In this document: positions 15,441 to 24,026 of the stretch, piece by piece
Layout: each line of letters begins with the position of its first letter
How positions within the stretch are numbered: position 1 is the stretch's first letter
NCBI GenBank assembly: GCA_964406105.1
Contig: CAYOQK010000022.1
Span: 14,273 to 78,272, forward strand
Reading direction: 5' to 3'
DNA length: 64,000 nucleotides
From: WGAB01 sp964406105
Lineage (GTDB): Bacteria; Hydrothermota; Hydrothermia; WGAB01
Notes under the pieces: generated by a model
Told to the model about the DNA's origin: nothing
Databases searched by the model: none
What the model saw: only the letters and a program-made list of their open reading frames with translations
Translations under genes and position numbers: made by a program

Positions 15441-17763
15441 GGATTCGCTCAAGGATCAGGCGGGCGCTCCGTTTTCGGTGGCCAAACTGGGCCGGCCCCA
15501 CGCAGGAGGGGCATCCCCGTTCGCATCCACACGACCGGAGGCGGTCCAACGACGCCTGCAGGATGCGTGCCCGCTGTTCAAAGAAGCCCTCCGCCAGGCC
15601 GGTGCCTCCGGGGAAGGTCTCGTACACGTACAGAGTCGGCTGGAACTCTGGTGATGCCGCCCCCTCTGGGCTTTCGTCAGAGGGACGGGGCAGAGGATTG
15701 CTGGGCTCGGTGGCCCAGGTGCCCCGCTCCGTGCCCAGGTGCACCCCCAAATCACCGGGATCGCACATCAAAAAGAGGGGAGCCAAGGACCGGAAAAGGT
15801 GCAAAAGTCCCCACAGTCCCAGCTCCAGATCGCGACGATCCAAGCCCAGGGGTTGGAACACCGGCGGCTCCAGGGTGAGCCAAAAGGCGGTGGTATGCAT
15901 CTCATCCTCGGGTAGGTGAACCCGGCCGAAGCCCACGTTTTCAAAGGTGGTCATGCGCACCTTTTTGAAGCCCACCACCTTGCGGGTCACCAGCACATCG
16001 CCATATCGGGAGAGCACCGGTGGACGAGCGTCCTCCTCAAAGGGTTCCAGCACCCGCACCCGGGTGTAGTCCAGGGCATCGGTATAGTACTCCACCGAAA
16101 CCTGCTGCACGTAAGCCTTGCGCTCGGTGTAGTCCAATCGTTTCACCTCGTACTGCTGCCCTCCGTGGAGGTAGATGGCGTGGGGGTGCAGCAGCATGGG
16201 GGCAGAGTGGAAATCCACCTCGCCAATGATCCGAGAACGGCCCCCGGTTTGGTCCACCACGACGAAGTTCTCCTCTGACACCGTCCGTAGGGAGAACTCA
16301 TCGGCCGGAAAGTGTTCCGAGGTCCAATGGTACCGGCCACCGCTCTTGTACAGCACCCCTTGCTCTTCCAAAAAGGTGAGCAGGGGGGTGACTTCGGTGC
16401 CACCGAAGCGTTCTCCTTCGTGGAAGGGCAGTTCAAAGGCTGCGCATTTGAGATGCTGCATGAGGATCAGCAGGTTGTCGGGGTCAATCAGGGCGTGCTC
16501 AGGCGACACTTCAAACAGGTACTCGGGGTGTTCGGCGAGGAACTGATCCACCGGTGCCGCCGTGGTCACCAAGATGGCCAGGGATTCCCCTTGACGGCGT
16601 CCAGCGCGGCCCGCCTGTTGCCAGGTGGAGGCGATGGTACCCGGATAGCCTGCGAGCACTGCGGCATCCAGGCTTCCGATATCCACCCCCAGTTCCAAGG
16701 CGTTGGTGGACACCACCAGGTGAATCTGGCCCCGTCGCAATCCCTCCTCAATGGCCCGACGTTCCCGGGGCAGGTAGCCACCCCGATAGGAGGCAATCCG
16801 CTGCCCGTGATCCGGCCTTTGCACCAAAGCCTTGCGGAGCTTCTCCAGCAGCACCTCCACGTTGAGCCGGCTCCGGGCGAAGACGATGGTCTTCACACCG
16901 TGCTCATAGAGGAACCGGGCGAGGCGGTAGGTTTCCTCCAGGTAGTTGGCTCGGATCCCGTGCTCGGGATCCACCAGGGGAGGGGTCCAGAACAGGAAAT
17001 GCTTGCGCCCCTGAGGGGCACCACTTTGGTCCACCACGAAAAACTCTTGGCCCAGAAGGTTCTGAACATGTTCCCGGGGGTTGCCGATGGTGGCCGAAGT
17101 GGCCAGAAACTGCACCTGGGCCCCGTAGTGCTTTAGGATCCGCTGAAGCCGACGGAACACGTTGGCCACATGGCTCCCAAACACCCCCCGATAGGCATGG
17201 ATTTCGTCCACCACCACAAACCGTAGCCCTTGAAAGAGGTGCATCCATGCGGGATGGTGGGGCAGAATGGCCTTGTGGAGCATGTCAGGGTTGGTCACCA
17301 CGATCCGTCCCTCATCCCGGATGGTTTTCCGCAGATCCCGAGGGGTATCGCCGTCGTAGGTATGGGCCTGCAGGTCGGTTTCCAGAGCCCGTTCCAGTTC
17401 CCGGAGCACCGCCACTTGGTCCTGGGCCAGGGCTTTGGTGGGAAATACGTAAAGGGCTCGGGCCTGAGGATCTTGGAGCAAACGGTTGACCACCGGCAGG
17501 TTGTAGGCCAGGGTCTTGCCGGAGGCTGTGGGAGTGATGAGGAGCACGTGTTTCCCCTGGTGGACGGCATCAAAGGCCTGTCGCTGGTGCGAGTACAGCC
17601 TTTGGATGCCCATGCGCTGCAGAGCCGTTCGCCACCGGGGATGGAGGGCGTCCGGGAACTCGGCCCACTGGGCTTCTCGGGCCGGTAGAACTCGCCACGC
17701 ACGGATCCGGCGCCGCAGGGCCTCGTCTCGGCGAAGGGCCTCCAGCACCTCAGAAACGCTCAT
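15412..17763 (-). CDS. DEAD/DEAH-box helicase with DUF1998 zinc domain (MrfA/YprA-like)
   Basis: 783 residues, superfamily 2. Walker A is TPTASGKT (residues 77-84) and Walker B is VVVDEIHAY. Motif III is SATIGNPREH, and the second RecA domain has STNALELGVDIG and QQAGRAGRR. The C-terminal DUF1998 region carries the four-cysteine motif CGCERGCPSC (third to last line of the protein) plus a downstream HRKRS. In Bacillus, MrfA of this architecture acts in repair of mitomycin-type lesions; relatives resemble Hrq1. Its start overlaps the stop of pncB by 4 bases. The function in this organism is inferred from family. Confidence 0.9.
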   Translation of the reverse strand: MSVSEVLEALRRDEALRRRIRAWRVLPAREAQWAEFPDALHPRWRTALQRMGIQRLYSHQRQAFDAVHQGKHVLLITPTASGKTLAYNLPVVNRLLQDPQARALYVFPTKALAQDQVAVLRELERALETDLQAHTYDGDTPRDLRKTIRDEGRIVVTNPDMLHKAILPHHPAWMHLFQGLRFVVVDEIHAYRGVFGSHVANVFRRLQRILKHYGAQVQFLATSATIGNPREHVQNLLGQEFFVVDQSGAPQGRKHFLFWTPPLVDPEHGIRANYLEETYRLARFLYEHGVKTIVFARSRLNVEVLLEKLRKALVQRPDHGQRIASYRGGYLPRERRAIEEGLRRGQIHLVVSTNALELGVDIGSLDAAVLAGYPGTIASTWQQAGRAGRRQGESLAILVTTAAPVDQFLAEHPEYLFEVSPEHALIDPDNLLILMQHLKCAAFELPFHEGERFGGTEVTPLLTFLEEQGVLYKSGGRYHWTSEHFPADEFSLRTVSEENFVVVDQTGGRSRIIGEVDFHSAPMLLHPHAIYLHGGQQYEVKRLDYTERKAYVQQVSVEYYTDALDYTRVRVLEPFEEDARPPVLSRYGDVLVTRKVVGFKKVRMTTFENVGFGRVHLPEDEMHTTAFWLTLEPPVFQPLGLDRRDLELGLWGLLHLFRSLAPLFLMCDPGDLGVHLGTERGTWATEPSNPLPRPSDESPEGAASPEFQPTLYVYETFPGGTGLAEGFFEQRARILQASLDRLRSCGCERGCPSCVGPAQFGHRKRSARLILERILEIWNAQDL

Positions 17764-18959
17764 GCCACCTCAGGCTCAGGCAAACGGGCAATTTGATCCA
17801 ACACGTACTGCCGGATCTGTTCCACCGGTGGCTCGGGTACGAGTCGGCGGCCCTGTTCCATCACCTTTTGCAATACGGGCTGCATGGGACTCCCGCACCG
17901 GGGGCACCGGGGGTTTTCCCCCTCCTCTTCGGGAACCACTTGATACTCCAGGCACTGTTCACACCGGAACACCTGTTTCCGCCCGCCGAACTTGCCCTTT
18001 TTGGCCACCGGGCGGGATCCGATGGCCACGATGTCCATGGCGAAATCAATGGTGGGGGCGTTAGAGATGCTGGTGCCCACGCCGAAGCCGCGGGCACCGG
18101 CCTCTTTGAGTTCCTTGATGTTTTTCTCCGACAGCCCCCCTGACACGAACACCTCCACGTGGGTGTATCCCCGAAGGTCCAGTTCCCAGCGTACCTCCCG
18201 CACGATGCGGGCGAAATCGCCGCGCCGGGAGCTCGGGGTGTCCAGTCGCACAGCCTTGAGATGGGGGATGGTTTCGGCGGCCTCTATGGCCTTTTGCTTT
18301 TCATCGCCGTAGGTGTCAATCAGGGCGATGCGGGGAACCTCAGGGGGCATGAGTTCGTGGAAGGCACGCCAGGCACGCTGTTCCCCCAACACGATGATGA
18401 GGGCATGGGGCATGGTGCCTTGGGGTGGGCGGCCCAGGGTTTCGGCCCCCAGGATGCTGGACACCCCGTCGCAACCGCCGATGAAGGCCGAACGGTCAAT
18501 CACCGGAGCCAGGGCGGGGTGCATCCGGCGGATGCCGAAGGAAAGCACCGGCACTTCTCCTGCCAAGCGTTTGATGCGGGCGGCCCGGGTGGCCACGCCC
18601 GAGGACTGGCACAGAAACCCGAGGAGAGGGGTTTCCAGCACAGCGAAGGTGCGGTACTCGCCCTCCAGGGCCATGACCGGTACCGGGACACCGGTGGCGT
18701 CTCGGTGGCGGAACACGGTGCCTTCGGGTAGGGCGTAAACGTCCACAGGGCGGCCTTCCAACAGGCGGAGGGCCTCTTCCAGGCCCACGAACACCGCCCA
18801 TTCGTACCCCTTGGGTAGGGAGGAGGCGGTGAACTCGGCGTACACGCGAGTGTGATCTCCCAGCCGTTCCAGGATCTGACGGGTGCGTTCAAAGTAGATG
18901 TCGGTGGTCCGACCCTGCCGGATCTCCTCCTCTGTTGCGATGAAAAACCGCCGGTTCAT
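17760..18959 (-). CDS. pncB: Nicotinate phosphoribosyltransferase
   Basis: First step of the Preiss-Handler NAD salvage route: nicotinate + PRPP + ATP to nicotinate mononucleotide. About 399 residues from the ATG at 18959. The frame extends to 19004, but the added residues are not family-like and the promoter lies within them. Visible motifs are SSLPKGYEWAVF, FGIRRMHPALAP, LIDTYGDEKQKAIEAAE, VRLDTPSSRRGD and VFVSGGLSEKNIKEL with the phosphate-binding GVGTSISNAP. A C-terminal zinc-ribbon-like CxxC...CxxC (CEQCLEY, CPRCGSP) matches the archaeal/Thermoplasma-type enzymes. It is co-transcribed with the MrfA-like helicase. Confidence 0.93.
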   Translation of the reverse strand: MNRRFFIATEEEIRQGRTTDIYFERTRQILERLGDHTRVYAEFTASSLPKGYEWAVFVGLEEALRLLEGRPVDVYALPEGTVFRHRDATGVPVPVMALEGEYRTFAVLETPLLGFLCQSSGVATRAARIKRLAGEVPVLSFGIRRMHPALAPVIDRSAFIGGCDGVSSILGAETLGRPPQGTMPHALIIVLGEQRAWRAFHELMPPEVPRIALIDTYGDEKQKAIEAAETIPHLKAVRLDTPSSRRGDFARIVREVRWELDLRGYTHVEVFVSGGLSEKNIKELKEAGARGFGVGTSISNAPTIDFAMDIVAIGSRPVAKKGKFGGRKQVFRCEQCLEYQVVPEEEGENPRCPRCGSPMQPVLQKVMEQGRRLVPEPPVEQIRQYVLDQIARLPEPEVA

Positions 18960-18966
18960 GGCTATT

Positions 18967-18972
18967 AGTGTA
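18967..18972 (-). promoter_or_regulatory. -10 box of pncB, leaderless arrangement
   Basis: TACACT on the minus strand ends 7 bases before the ATG at 18959, and no ribosome site is present. The -35 region is not recognisable. Confidence 0.55.
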
Positions 18973-19106
18973 CACCCGTTCCGGGAGAGGGCGGCAGGGG
19001 GCACCTGGCAGGCTCTTTGCAGTTTACAGGGGTCCTGGCGGGGTCACAGGCAGGTGCAGGCGTGGTCAAAGGCTTGAAAAACTGGGGCAAAACCCCGTTC
19101 CGTGTG

Positions 19107-19135
19107 TTGACACATGGGAAGCGGGATACTACAAT
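19107..19135 (+). promoter_or_regulatory. Near-consensus promoter of tRNA(CAT) and probably the nuo-por operon
   Basis: TTGACA (19107-19112), 17-base spacer, TACAAT (19130-19135). The tRNA begins 35 bases downstream. It is the only clear promoter before nuoA. Confidence 0.88.
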
Positions 19136-19170
19136 TTTGCGTCAAAGTGGACCAACGCGGGACACTTTAC

Positions 19171-19242
19171 GGGCCCGTAGCTCAATGGCAGAGCAGCGGA
19201 CTCATAATCCGTGGGTTGCAGGTTCGAGTCCTGCCGGGCCCA
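19171..19242 (+). tRNA. tRNA with CAT anticodon (elongator Met or lysidine-type Ile2)
   Basis: 72 bases form a clean cloverleaf: acceptor GGGCCCG/CGGGCCC with discriminator A, D arm TAGCTCAATGGCAGAGCA, anticodon loop CTCATAA and T loop TTCGAGT. CCA is not encoded. It is not the initiator, since it has a Watson-Crick first pair (G1-C72) and no run of three G:C pairs in the anticodon stem. Elongator Met and Ile2 (where TilS converts C34 to lysidine) cannot be separated by anticodon alone. Six Ts follow immediately. Confidence 0.93.
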
Positions 19243-19304
19243 TTTTTTATTCGTTCCCCTTGGGCCCTTGGGTCCACCGGAACCTCTGAAACAAGGAGGA
19301 CTTC

Positions 19305-19661
19305 ATGGGAGCCTACCTCTCCCTTGCCGTTTTTCTCCTGGTAGCCACCGGGATCGCCCTGGTCACCATGGGCCTGGCCATTCTCCTCCGAAAACGGGGC
19401 CGGCCCGAGGGCGAAAAGTACCAGAACTACGAATGCGGCGAGGTTCCCCAGGGTACCCCGTGGATTCGCTTCCATGCGGGCTACTACTTGGTGGCCTTGA
19501 TCTTCATCCTGTTTGACGTGGAAGCCCTGTTCCTGTTCCCCTGGGCCCTCACCCTGAAGACCCTTGGGATCCTCGCCTTTGTGGAGATGACCGTGTTCGT
19601 CGTCGTCCTCCTGCTGGGCTGGCTGTATGCCTACAAAAAAGGAGCCATTGAATGGGTGTGA
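19305..19661 (+). CDS. nuoA: NADH-quinone oxidoreductase subunit A (complex I)
   Basis: Membrane subunit of complex I, 118 residues with three hydrophobic helices. The loop between helices 1 and 2 carries KYQNYECGEVPQGTPWIRFHAGYYLVALIFILFDVEA, whose conserved YECG (the switching cysteine region) and FDVE motifs identify NuoA (short names for ND3). AAGGAGG lies 6 bases before the ATG. It is the first of eleven nuo genes in the canonical order A-B-C-D-H-I-J-K-L-M-N, with nuoEFG absent. It overlaps nuoB by 10 bases. Confidence 0.97.
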   Translation: MGAYLSLAVFLLVATGIALVTMGLAILLRKRGRPEGEKYQNYECGEVPQGTPWIRFHAGYYLVALIFILFDVEALFLFPWALTLKTLGILAFVEMTVFVVVLLLGWLYAYKKGAIEWV

Positions 19662-20176
19662 CCCGCGAAGAGGTGAAGTCCCCGCTGGAAGACCTCTTTG
19701 ATGTGGTGGAACGGTGGCCCGGCGGCGGCCTGGTGATCGCCCCCTTGGAAAAACTCCTGGCCTGGGGCACCAAGTCGTCCCTTTGGCCTCTGACCTTCGG
19801 GCTCGCCTGCTGCGCCATTGAAATGATGGCCACCTTCGCATCCCGCTTTGACATGGACCGCTTCGGCGTCGTGATGATGCCCTCGCCCCGCCGCACCGAC
19901 GTCATGATCATCGCCGGCACGGTCACCGTCAAAATGGCCCCCCGCATCAAACGCCTGTACGAACAAATGCCCCACCCCAAGTACGTGATCGCTATGGGCT
20001 CCTGCGCCATCTCCGGAGACCATTACCGCCACGTGTACTCCGTGGTGCCCGGGGTGGACCGCATCATCCCCGTGGACGTCTATGTGCCCGGCTGCCCGCC
20101 CTCGCCCGAGGCGCTGATGCAGGCCATCCTGGCCCTGCAAAAGAAGATCATGAGCCAAACGGAGCGGAAAACATGA
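19652..20176 (+). CDS. nuoB: NADH-quinone oxidoreductase subunit B, N2 cluster
   Basis: Peripheral-arm subunit holding the terminal [4Fe-4S] cluster N2 that reduces quinone. 174 residues. The ligands are visible: tandem cysteines in GLACCAIEMMA, the cysteine of MGSCAISG, and the cysteine of VPGCPPSPEALM. All four are present, so N2 should form. GGAGCC lies before the ATG inside nuoA. It overlaps nuoC by 4 bases. Confidence 0.98.
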   Translation: MGVTREEVKSPLEDLFDVVERWPGGGLVIAPLEKLLAWGTKSSLWPLTFGLACCAIEMMATFASRFDMDRFGVVMMPSPRRTDVMIIAGTVTVKMAPRIKRLYEQMPHPKYVIAMGSCAISGDHYRHVYSVVPGVDRIIPVDVYVPGCPPSPEALMQAILALQKKIMSQTERKT

Positions 20177-20598
20177 GCCTTCCCCAGGAATTGATCCAAC
20201 CCTTCAACGTGGAGGTATCGGAACAGGGCATCCCCTACGTGCCCAAGGACCGCCTTCCAGAACTGGCTCAAGCCCTCCACGACCGCGGGTACCGGTTCTT
20301 CGTGTTCGTCACCGCCGTGGACTACAAGGAGTACCTGGAACTCGTGTACCTGATCCGCAACCTGGACACAGGCGAGGAAGCCTTCTTCAAGGTCAAACTG
20401 CAAGACGGCGAGTCGGCCCCCACCCTTAGCCACGTGTACGAAGGCGCCAACTGGCACGAGCGGGAGGTGTACGATCTGTTTGGCATTCCCTTTGAAGGGC
20501 ATCCAGATCTTCGGCGGATCCTCCTGCCGGAAGACTGGGAAGGGCATCCCCTCCGCAAGGACTATCCCCTGGATGCCCCCCATCCGCCCTACAGGTGA
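20173..20598 (+). CDS. nuoC: NADH-quinone oxidoreductase subunit C
   Basis: 141 residues, peripheral-arm scaffold subunit (30-kDa family). The C-terminal signature HEREVYDLFGIPFEGHPDLRRILL is intact, and the protein ends with RKDYPLDAPHP. It is shorter than proteobacterial NuoC, similar to compact bacterial and archaeal versions. Not fused to NuoD, unlike E. coli. The start overlaps the nuoB stop (ATGA). Confidence 0.96.
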   Translation: MSLPQELIQPFNVEVSEQGIPYVPKDRLPELAQALHDRGYRFFVFVTAVDYKEYLELVYLIRNLDTGEEAFFKVKLQDGESAPTLSHVYEGANWHEREVYDLFGIPFEGHPDLRRILLPEDWEGHPLRKDYPLDAPHPPYR

Positions 20599-20601
20599 GC
20601 C

Positions 20602-21744
20602 ATGGAAACGAGAACCCTGGAGTTTTCCTTTGATGAAATGCGGGTGAATATGGGGCCCCAGCACCCCTCCACCCACGGCGTGTTCCGGGGTGTGCTGGTG
20701 CTGGAAGGCGAAGAGATCAAACAGCTGATCCCCCACATCGGCTACCTCCATCGGGGCGTGGAAAAACTGGCCGAGCACCTGAGCTACGTGCAGGACATCC
20801 CCATCATGGCCCGGAACGACTACTTAGGGCCCGTGCACAACGAACTGGTGGTGGCCCACGCCGTAGAAAAACTCGCCAAGGTGCAGGTGCCAGAACGCGC
20901 CCAATACCTGCGGGTCATGGCCTCGGAACTCCACCGTATCGCCTCCCATCTCGTGTGGATGGGCACCTTCATGCTGGACATGGGCGGGGCCCTGGGCGGG
21001 GGCAGCACCATCTTCCTGTACCTGTTCCAGGCCCGAGAGTCCATCATGGACCTCTACGAGGAATGGACCGGCGCCCGGTTCCACCCCAACCTGATCCAGG
21101 TGGGCGGCGTGCGGTTTGATCTGCCGGCCGGCTTTGACCGCCGCGTGAAGGAGGCCCTGCAAACCATCCGCAACACCGTGAACGAGGTCCGCGAAATGGT
21201 GGAAGGCAACCCGGTGTTTGAACAGCGGACCCGAGGGGTGGGAATCCTACCGGCCGACCTTGCCATGTCCATCGGGTGCTCTGGTCCGGTGCTCCGGGCT
21301 TCGGGAGTGCCCTACGACGTACGCAAAGCCGAACCCTACGACGCCTTTGACAAAATGGACTTTGAGGTGGTGACCGCCACCGAGGGCGATGTCCGGGCCC
21401 GCTACTGGGTACGGGTCCAGGAGATTGAGCAGGCGGCCCGGATCGTGGAACAGGCCCTGGAAGGCCTACCCGAGGGGCCCATTGGCTCAAAACCCCCCAT
21501 CAAGGCCCCGGTGGCCGTGAAGGCCCCCAAGGGCGAGGTGTACACCCGCGTGGAATCCGCCCGTGGAGAACTGGGGGCCTACCTCGTGTCCGACGGCACC
21601 CACAAACCCTATCGGCTCAAACTGCGTTCGCCCTCCTTCTCTAACCTGCAGGCCATCCAACACCTGGTGGTGGGCCACAAGGTGGCCGACGTGGTGGTCA
21701 TCCTGGGGTCCCTGGACCCGGTATTCGGAGACGTAGACCGATGA
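20602..21744 (+). CDS. nuoD: NADH-quinone oxidoreductase subunit D (49-kDa, quinone site)
   Basis: 380 residues. GPQHPSTHGVFR near residue 20 supplies the histidine of the quinone pocket, and NDYLGPVHNELV carries the partner tyrosine. GYLHRGVEKLAE occupies the place where [NiFe] hydrogenases have their first CxxC, and the C-terminus has no DPCxxC. The complex is therefore a quinone-type complex I and not an Ech/Mbh hydrogenase. Other motifs are SELHRIASHLVW and ESARGELGAYLVSDG. It overlaps nuoH by 4 bases. Confidence 0.98.
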   Translation: METRTLEFSFDEMRVNMGPQHPSTHGVFRGVLVLEGEEIKQLIPHIGYLHRGVEKLAEHLSYVQDIPIMARNDYLGPVHNELVVAHAVEKLAKVQVPERAQYLRVMASELHRIASHLVWMGTFMLDMGGALGGGSTIFLYLFQARESIMDLYEEWTGARFHPNLIQVGGVRFDLPAGFDRRVKEALQTIRNTVNEVREMVEGNPVFEQRTRGVGILPADLAMSIGCSGPVLRASGVPYDVRKAEPYDAFDKMDFEVVTATEGDVRARYWVRVQEIEQAARIVEQALEGLPEGPIGSKPPIKAPVAVKAPKGEVYTRVESARGELGAYLVSDGTHKPYRLKLRSPSFSNLQAIQHLVVGHKVADVVVILGSLDPVFGDVDR

Positions 21745-22700
21745 AGTGGATTCTCGTGGCCTTTTGGAGTGTGGTGATTTTGGGCGTGGCGCTCCTGATT
21801 GCGGCCTATATGATCTGGTGGGAACGGAAGTTCGCAGGCCGCATCCAGCGCCGCATCGGCCCCTATTGGGTGGGCTATCCCCACGGCTGGCTCCAGTCCA
21901 TCGCCGACGGCCTCAAGATCCTGCGCAAAGAGGACATCATCCCAAAGAACGCCGACAAATGGGTGTACAACGTGGCCCCCTTCCTGTTCATGCTCCCCCC
22001 AATGTTCCTGTTCGCCGTGTTCCCCTTCAGCCGAACCTGGGTGGTGTCCGACCTGAACGTGGGACTCCTGTACATCCTGGCCGTCTCCTCCTTAGGCGCC
22101 ATCGGGGTGATGATGGCCGGCTGGGGCAGCCACAACAAGTACGCCCTGCTTTCCGCCATGCGGTACGTATCCCAGATGATCTCCTATGAAGTGCCCTTGG
22201 TGCTCTCCGCACTGGTCCCTGTGATCCTCGCGGGCTCCATGAACCTCGGCGACATCATCCACGCCCAACGGGGCCTGTGGTTCGCCCTCTGGCCGGTGGT
22301 GGGCTGGGTGGCCTTCATCGTATTCCTGCTGGCCACTCTGGCCGAAGGCAACCGCGCCCCCTTTGACATCCCCGAGGCGGAATCCGAGCTCATCGGCGGC
22401 TTCGCCGTGGAATACTCGGGCTGGAAATTCGCCATGTTCTATGTTGGCGAGTACGTGCACCTGTTGGCCGTTTCTATCCTGGCCTCGGTGCTCTTCCTCG
22501 GCGGCTGGCGGGGCCCCTTCCTGCCTCCCCTGCTCTGGCTCTTCATCAAAACCGTGTTCATGTACTCCGTGATCCTCTGGATCCGATGGTCCTTTCTGCG
22601 TCTTCGTGTTGACCAACTCATGGTGTTCAACTGGAAGGTGCTCGTTCCCGTAAGCGTCGTGAACCTGCTGCTGGCCGCCCTTTGGGTGGTACTGCGTTAG
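21741..22700 (+). CDS. nuoH: NADH-quinone oxidoreductase subunit H
   Basis: 319-residue membrane subunit (ND1) that links the peripheral arm to the membrane and lines the quinone tunnel. Expected multiple helices are visible. The conserved cytoplasmic loops are present: ERKFAGRIQRRIGPYWVG near the start, RYVSQMISYEVPL, NRAPFDIPEAESELIGGFAVEYSG with its glutamates, and IRWSFLRLRVDQLM near the end. Start overlaps the nuoD stop; nuoI follows after 9 bases. Confidence 0.98.
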   Translation: MKWILVAFWSVVILGVALLIAAYMIWWERKFAGRIQRRIGPYWVGYPHGWLQSIADGLKILRKEDIIPKNADKWVYNVAPFLFMLPPMFLFAVFPFSRTWVVSDLNVGLLYILAVSSLGAIGVMMAGWGSHNKYALLSAMRYVSQMISYEVPLVLSALVPVILAGSMNLGDIIHAQRGLWFALWPVVGWVAFIVFLLATLAEGNRAPFDIPEAESELIGGFAVEYSGWKFAMFYVGEYVHLLAVSILASVLFLGGWRGPFLPPLLWLFIKTVFMYSVILWIRWSFLRLRVDQLMVFNWKVLVPVSVVNLLLAALWVVLR

Positions 22701-22709
22701 GAGGCAACC

Positions 22710-23237
22710 ATGGGTTTGGTCAAAGACACCTTAGACAGCCTGGTCATCACCTTGAAAAACCTGGCTCGCAAGCCGGTAACGGTGCAGTACCCGCGGGAAC
22801 GCCGGCAAACGCCGGAGCGGTTCCGCGGGGTCTTCGCCCTCACCACCAATCCCGAAACGGGCGAGGAGAACTGCATCGGATGCCGCCTGTGCCAGAACAT
22901 CTGCCCGTCGCAGATCATCACCGTCGTCCCTGAGAAGCGGGAAAAACGGGCCTACGCCAAAGACTTCACCCTGGACATGAACGCCTGCATCTTCTGCGGC
23001 CTCTGTGTACAGGTGTGCCCCACCGACGCCATCGTGATGGTCCGCACCAACGAGGTGGTGGGATACTCCCGCGAAGACCTCTTTCTTACCAAGGAAAAGC
23101 TCTTGGCCAACGAGAAGAAGTACCAGGACCTCATTAGCCCCATGACCGGTTCAGCCCTCCGCACCATGCAAACCCCGCCTCGGCCAGCACGCCCTGCCCC
23201 GAAACCCCGCCCCAAGCCGGAGGAGAAAAAGGAATGA
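22710..23237 (+). CDS. nuoI: NADH-quinone oxidoreductase subunit I, two [4Fe-4S] clusters
   Basis: 175 residues. Two ferredoxin motifs for clusters N6a and N6b, CIGCRLCQNICP and CIFCGLCVQVCP, are complete. The C-terminal tail after about residue 145 is rich in Pro, Arg and Lys. In an enzyme without NuoEFG this subunit would be the likely entry point for electrons from ferredoxin. GGAGGCAACC precedes the ATG. It overlaps nuoJ by 4 bases. Confidence 0.98.
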   Translation: MGLVKDTLDSLVITLKNLARKPVTVQYPRERRQTPERFRGVFALTTNPETGEENCIGCRLCQNICPSQIITVVPEKREKRAYAKDFTLDMNACIFCGLCVQVCPTDAIVMVRTNEVVGYSREDLFLTKEKLLANEKKYQDLISPMTGSALRTMQTPPRPARPAPKPRPKPEEKKE

Positions 23238-23722
23238 ACCCGGTGATTTTCTGGATTCTGGCGCTTCCCCTGGTGCTCTTTGCGCTGGGGGTGGTGTTGT
23301 CCAAGAGCATCTTTCGGGCCGCCCTGTACCTGGCCGGTGCTCTGGTGATCACCGCCATCATCTACCTGGTGATGCAGGCCGAAATCCTGGCCTTCATGCA
23401 GATCCTGCTGTACGCGGGCGGGGTCATCACCCTGTTGGCCTTCGCCATCATGCTCACCAAGGACATCGTGGCCCGGGAGATTCGTCTCGTGTCGCGCAAC
23501 CTCTTTTGGGGTGCCCTGGGTTCCCTGGTGCTCTTCCTGGTGTTCCTCTATTTCCTGCTGCAAAGCCACCTTCCCCTCACCCCCTCGCCCATGCCGGAGA
23601 ACATCAACCTGGGCATCGGTTTCGGCATCTTCCGCCAGTTCGTGGTTCCCTTTGAAGTGCTCTCCGTGCTGTTGCTGGCCGCCATCATCGGCGCCATCGT
23701 ACTGGCCCGCAAGGAGGATTGA
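23234..23722 (+). CDS. nuoJ: NADH-quinone oxidoreductase subunit J
   Basis: 162-residue membrane subunit (ND6 family) with about five helices. The conserved third-helix region reads AEILAFMQILLYAGGVITLLAFAIML, including the YAGGV pi-bulge motif important for proton transfer. The last helix ends in ARKED just before nuoK, 3 bases away. Confidence 0.96.
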   Translation: MNPVIFWILALPLVLFALGVVLSKSIFRAALYLAGALVITAIIYLVMQAEILAFMQILLYAGGVITLLAFAIMLTKDIVAREIRLVSRNLFWGALGSLVLFLVFLYFLLQSHLPLTPSPMPENINLGIGFGIFRQFVVPFEVLSVLLLAAIIGAIVLARKED

Positions 23723-23725
23723 GCC

Positions 23726-24022
23726 ATGATCACCTCGTATCTGGTGCTCGCTTTTCTCCTGTTCTCCATCGGTGCTTTTGGTGTGCTCACCCGTCGGAAC
23801 GCTGTGGCCATCCTCATGGCCATTGAACTCATGCTCAACGCCTCCAACATCGCCCTGGTCACCTTTTCCCGGATGCACGGCAACCTGGGAGGCCAGCTCT
23901 TCGCCTTCTTCACCATCACCATCACCGTAGCCGAGGTGGCGGTAGGGTTGGCCATCGTGGTGCTCATTTACCGCCTCCGGAAAACGGTGAACGCCGATGA
24001 AATGGACTTCTTAAAGGGGTAG
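23726..24022 (+). CDS. nuoK: NADH-quinone oxidoreductase subunit K
   Basis: 98-residue membrane subunit (ND4L) with three helices. The two conserved membrane glutamates are visible: the one in AILMAIELMLNASNIAL and the one in ITVAEVAVGLAIVVLIYR. Proton-translocating residues are therefore kept. nuoL begins 4 bases after the stop. Confidence 0.97.
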   Translation: MITSYLVLAFLLFSIGAFGVLTRRNAVAILMAIELMLNASNIALVTFSRMHGNLGGQLFAFFTITITVAEVAVGLAIVVLIYRLRKTVNADEMDFLKG

Positions 24023-24026
24023 AGCG

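Noticed and set aside
19171..19242. Initiator tRNA-fMet
   Set aside because: G1-C72 is paired and the anticodon stem lacks three consecutive G:C pairs.
20602..21744. Possibility that the nuo cluster is a membrane-bound [NiFe] hydrogenase or Mbh-type complex
   Set aside because: NuoD has the quinone-site His/Tyr and lacks both CxxC nickel-binding motifs, and NuoA/J/K are complex I types.
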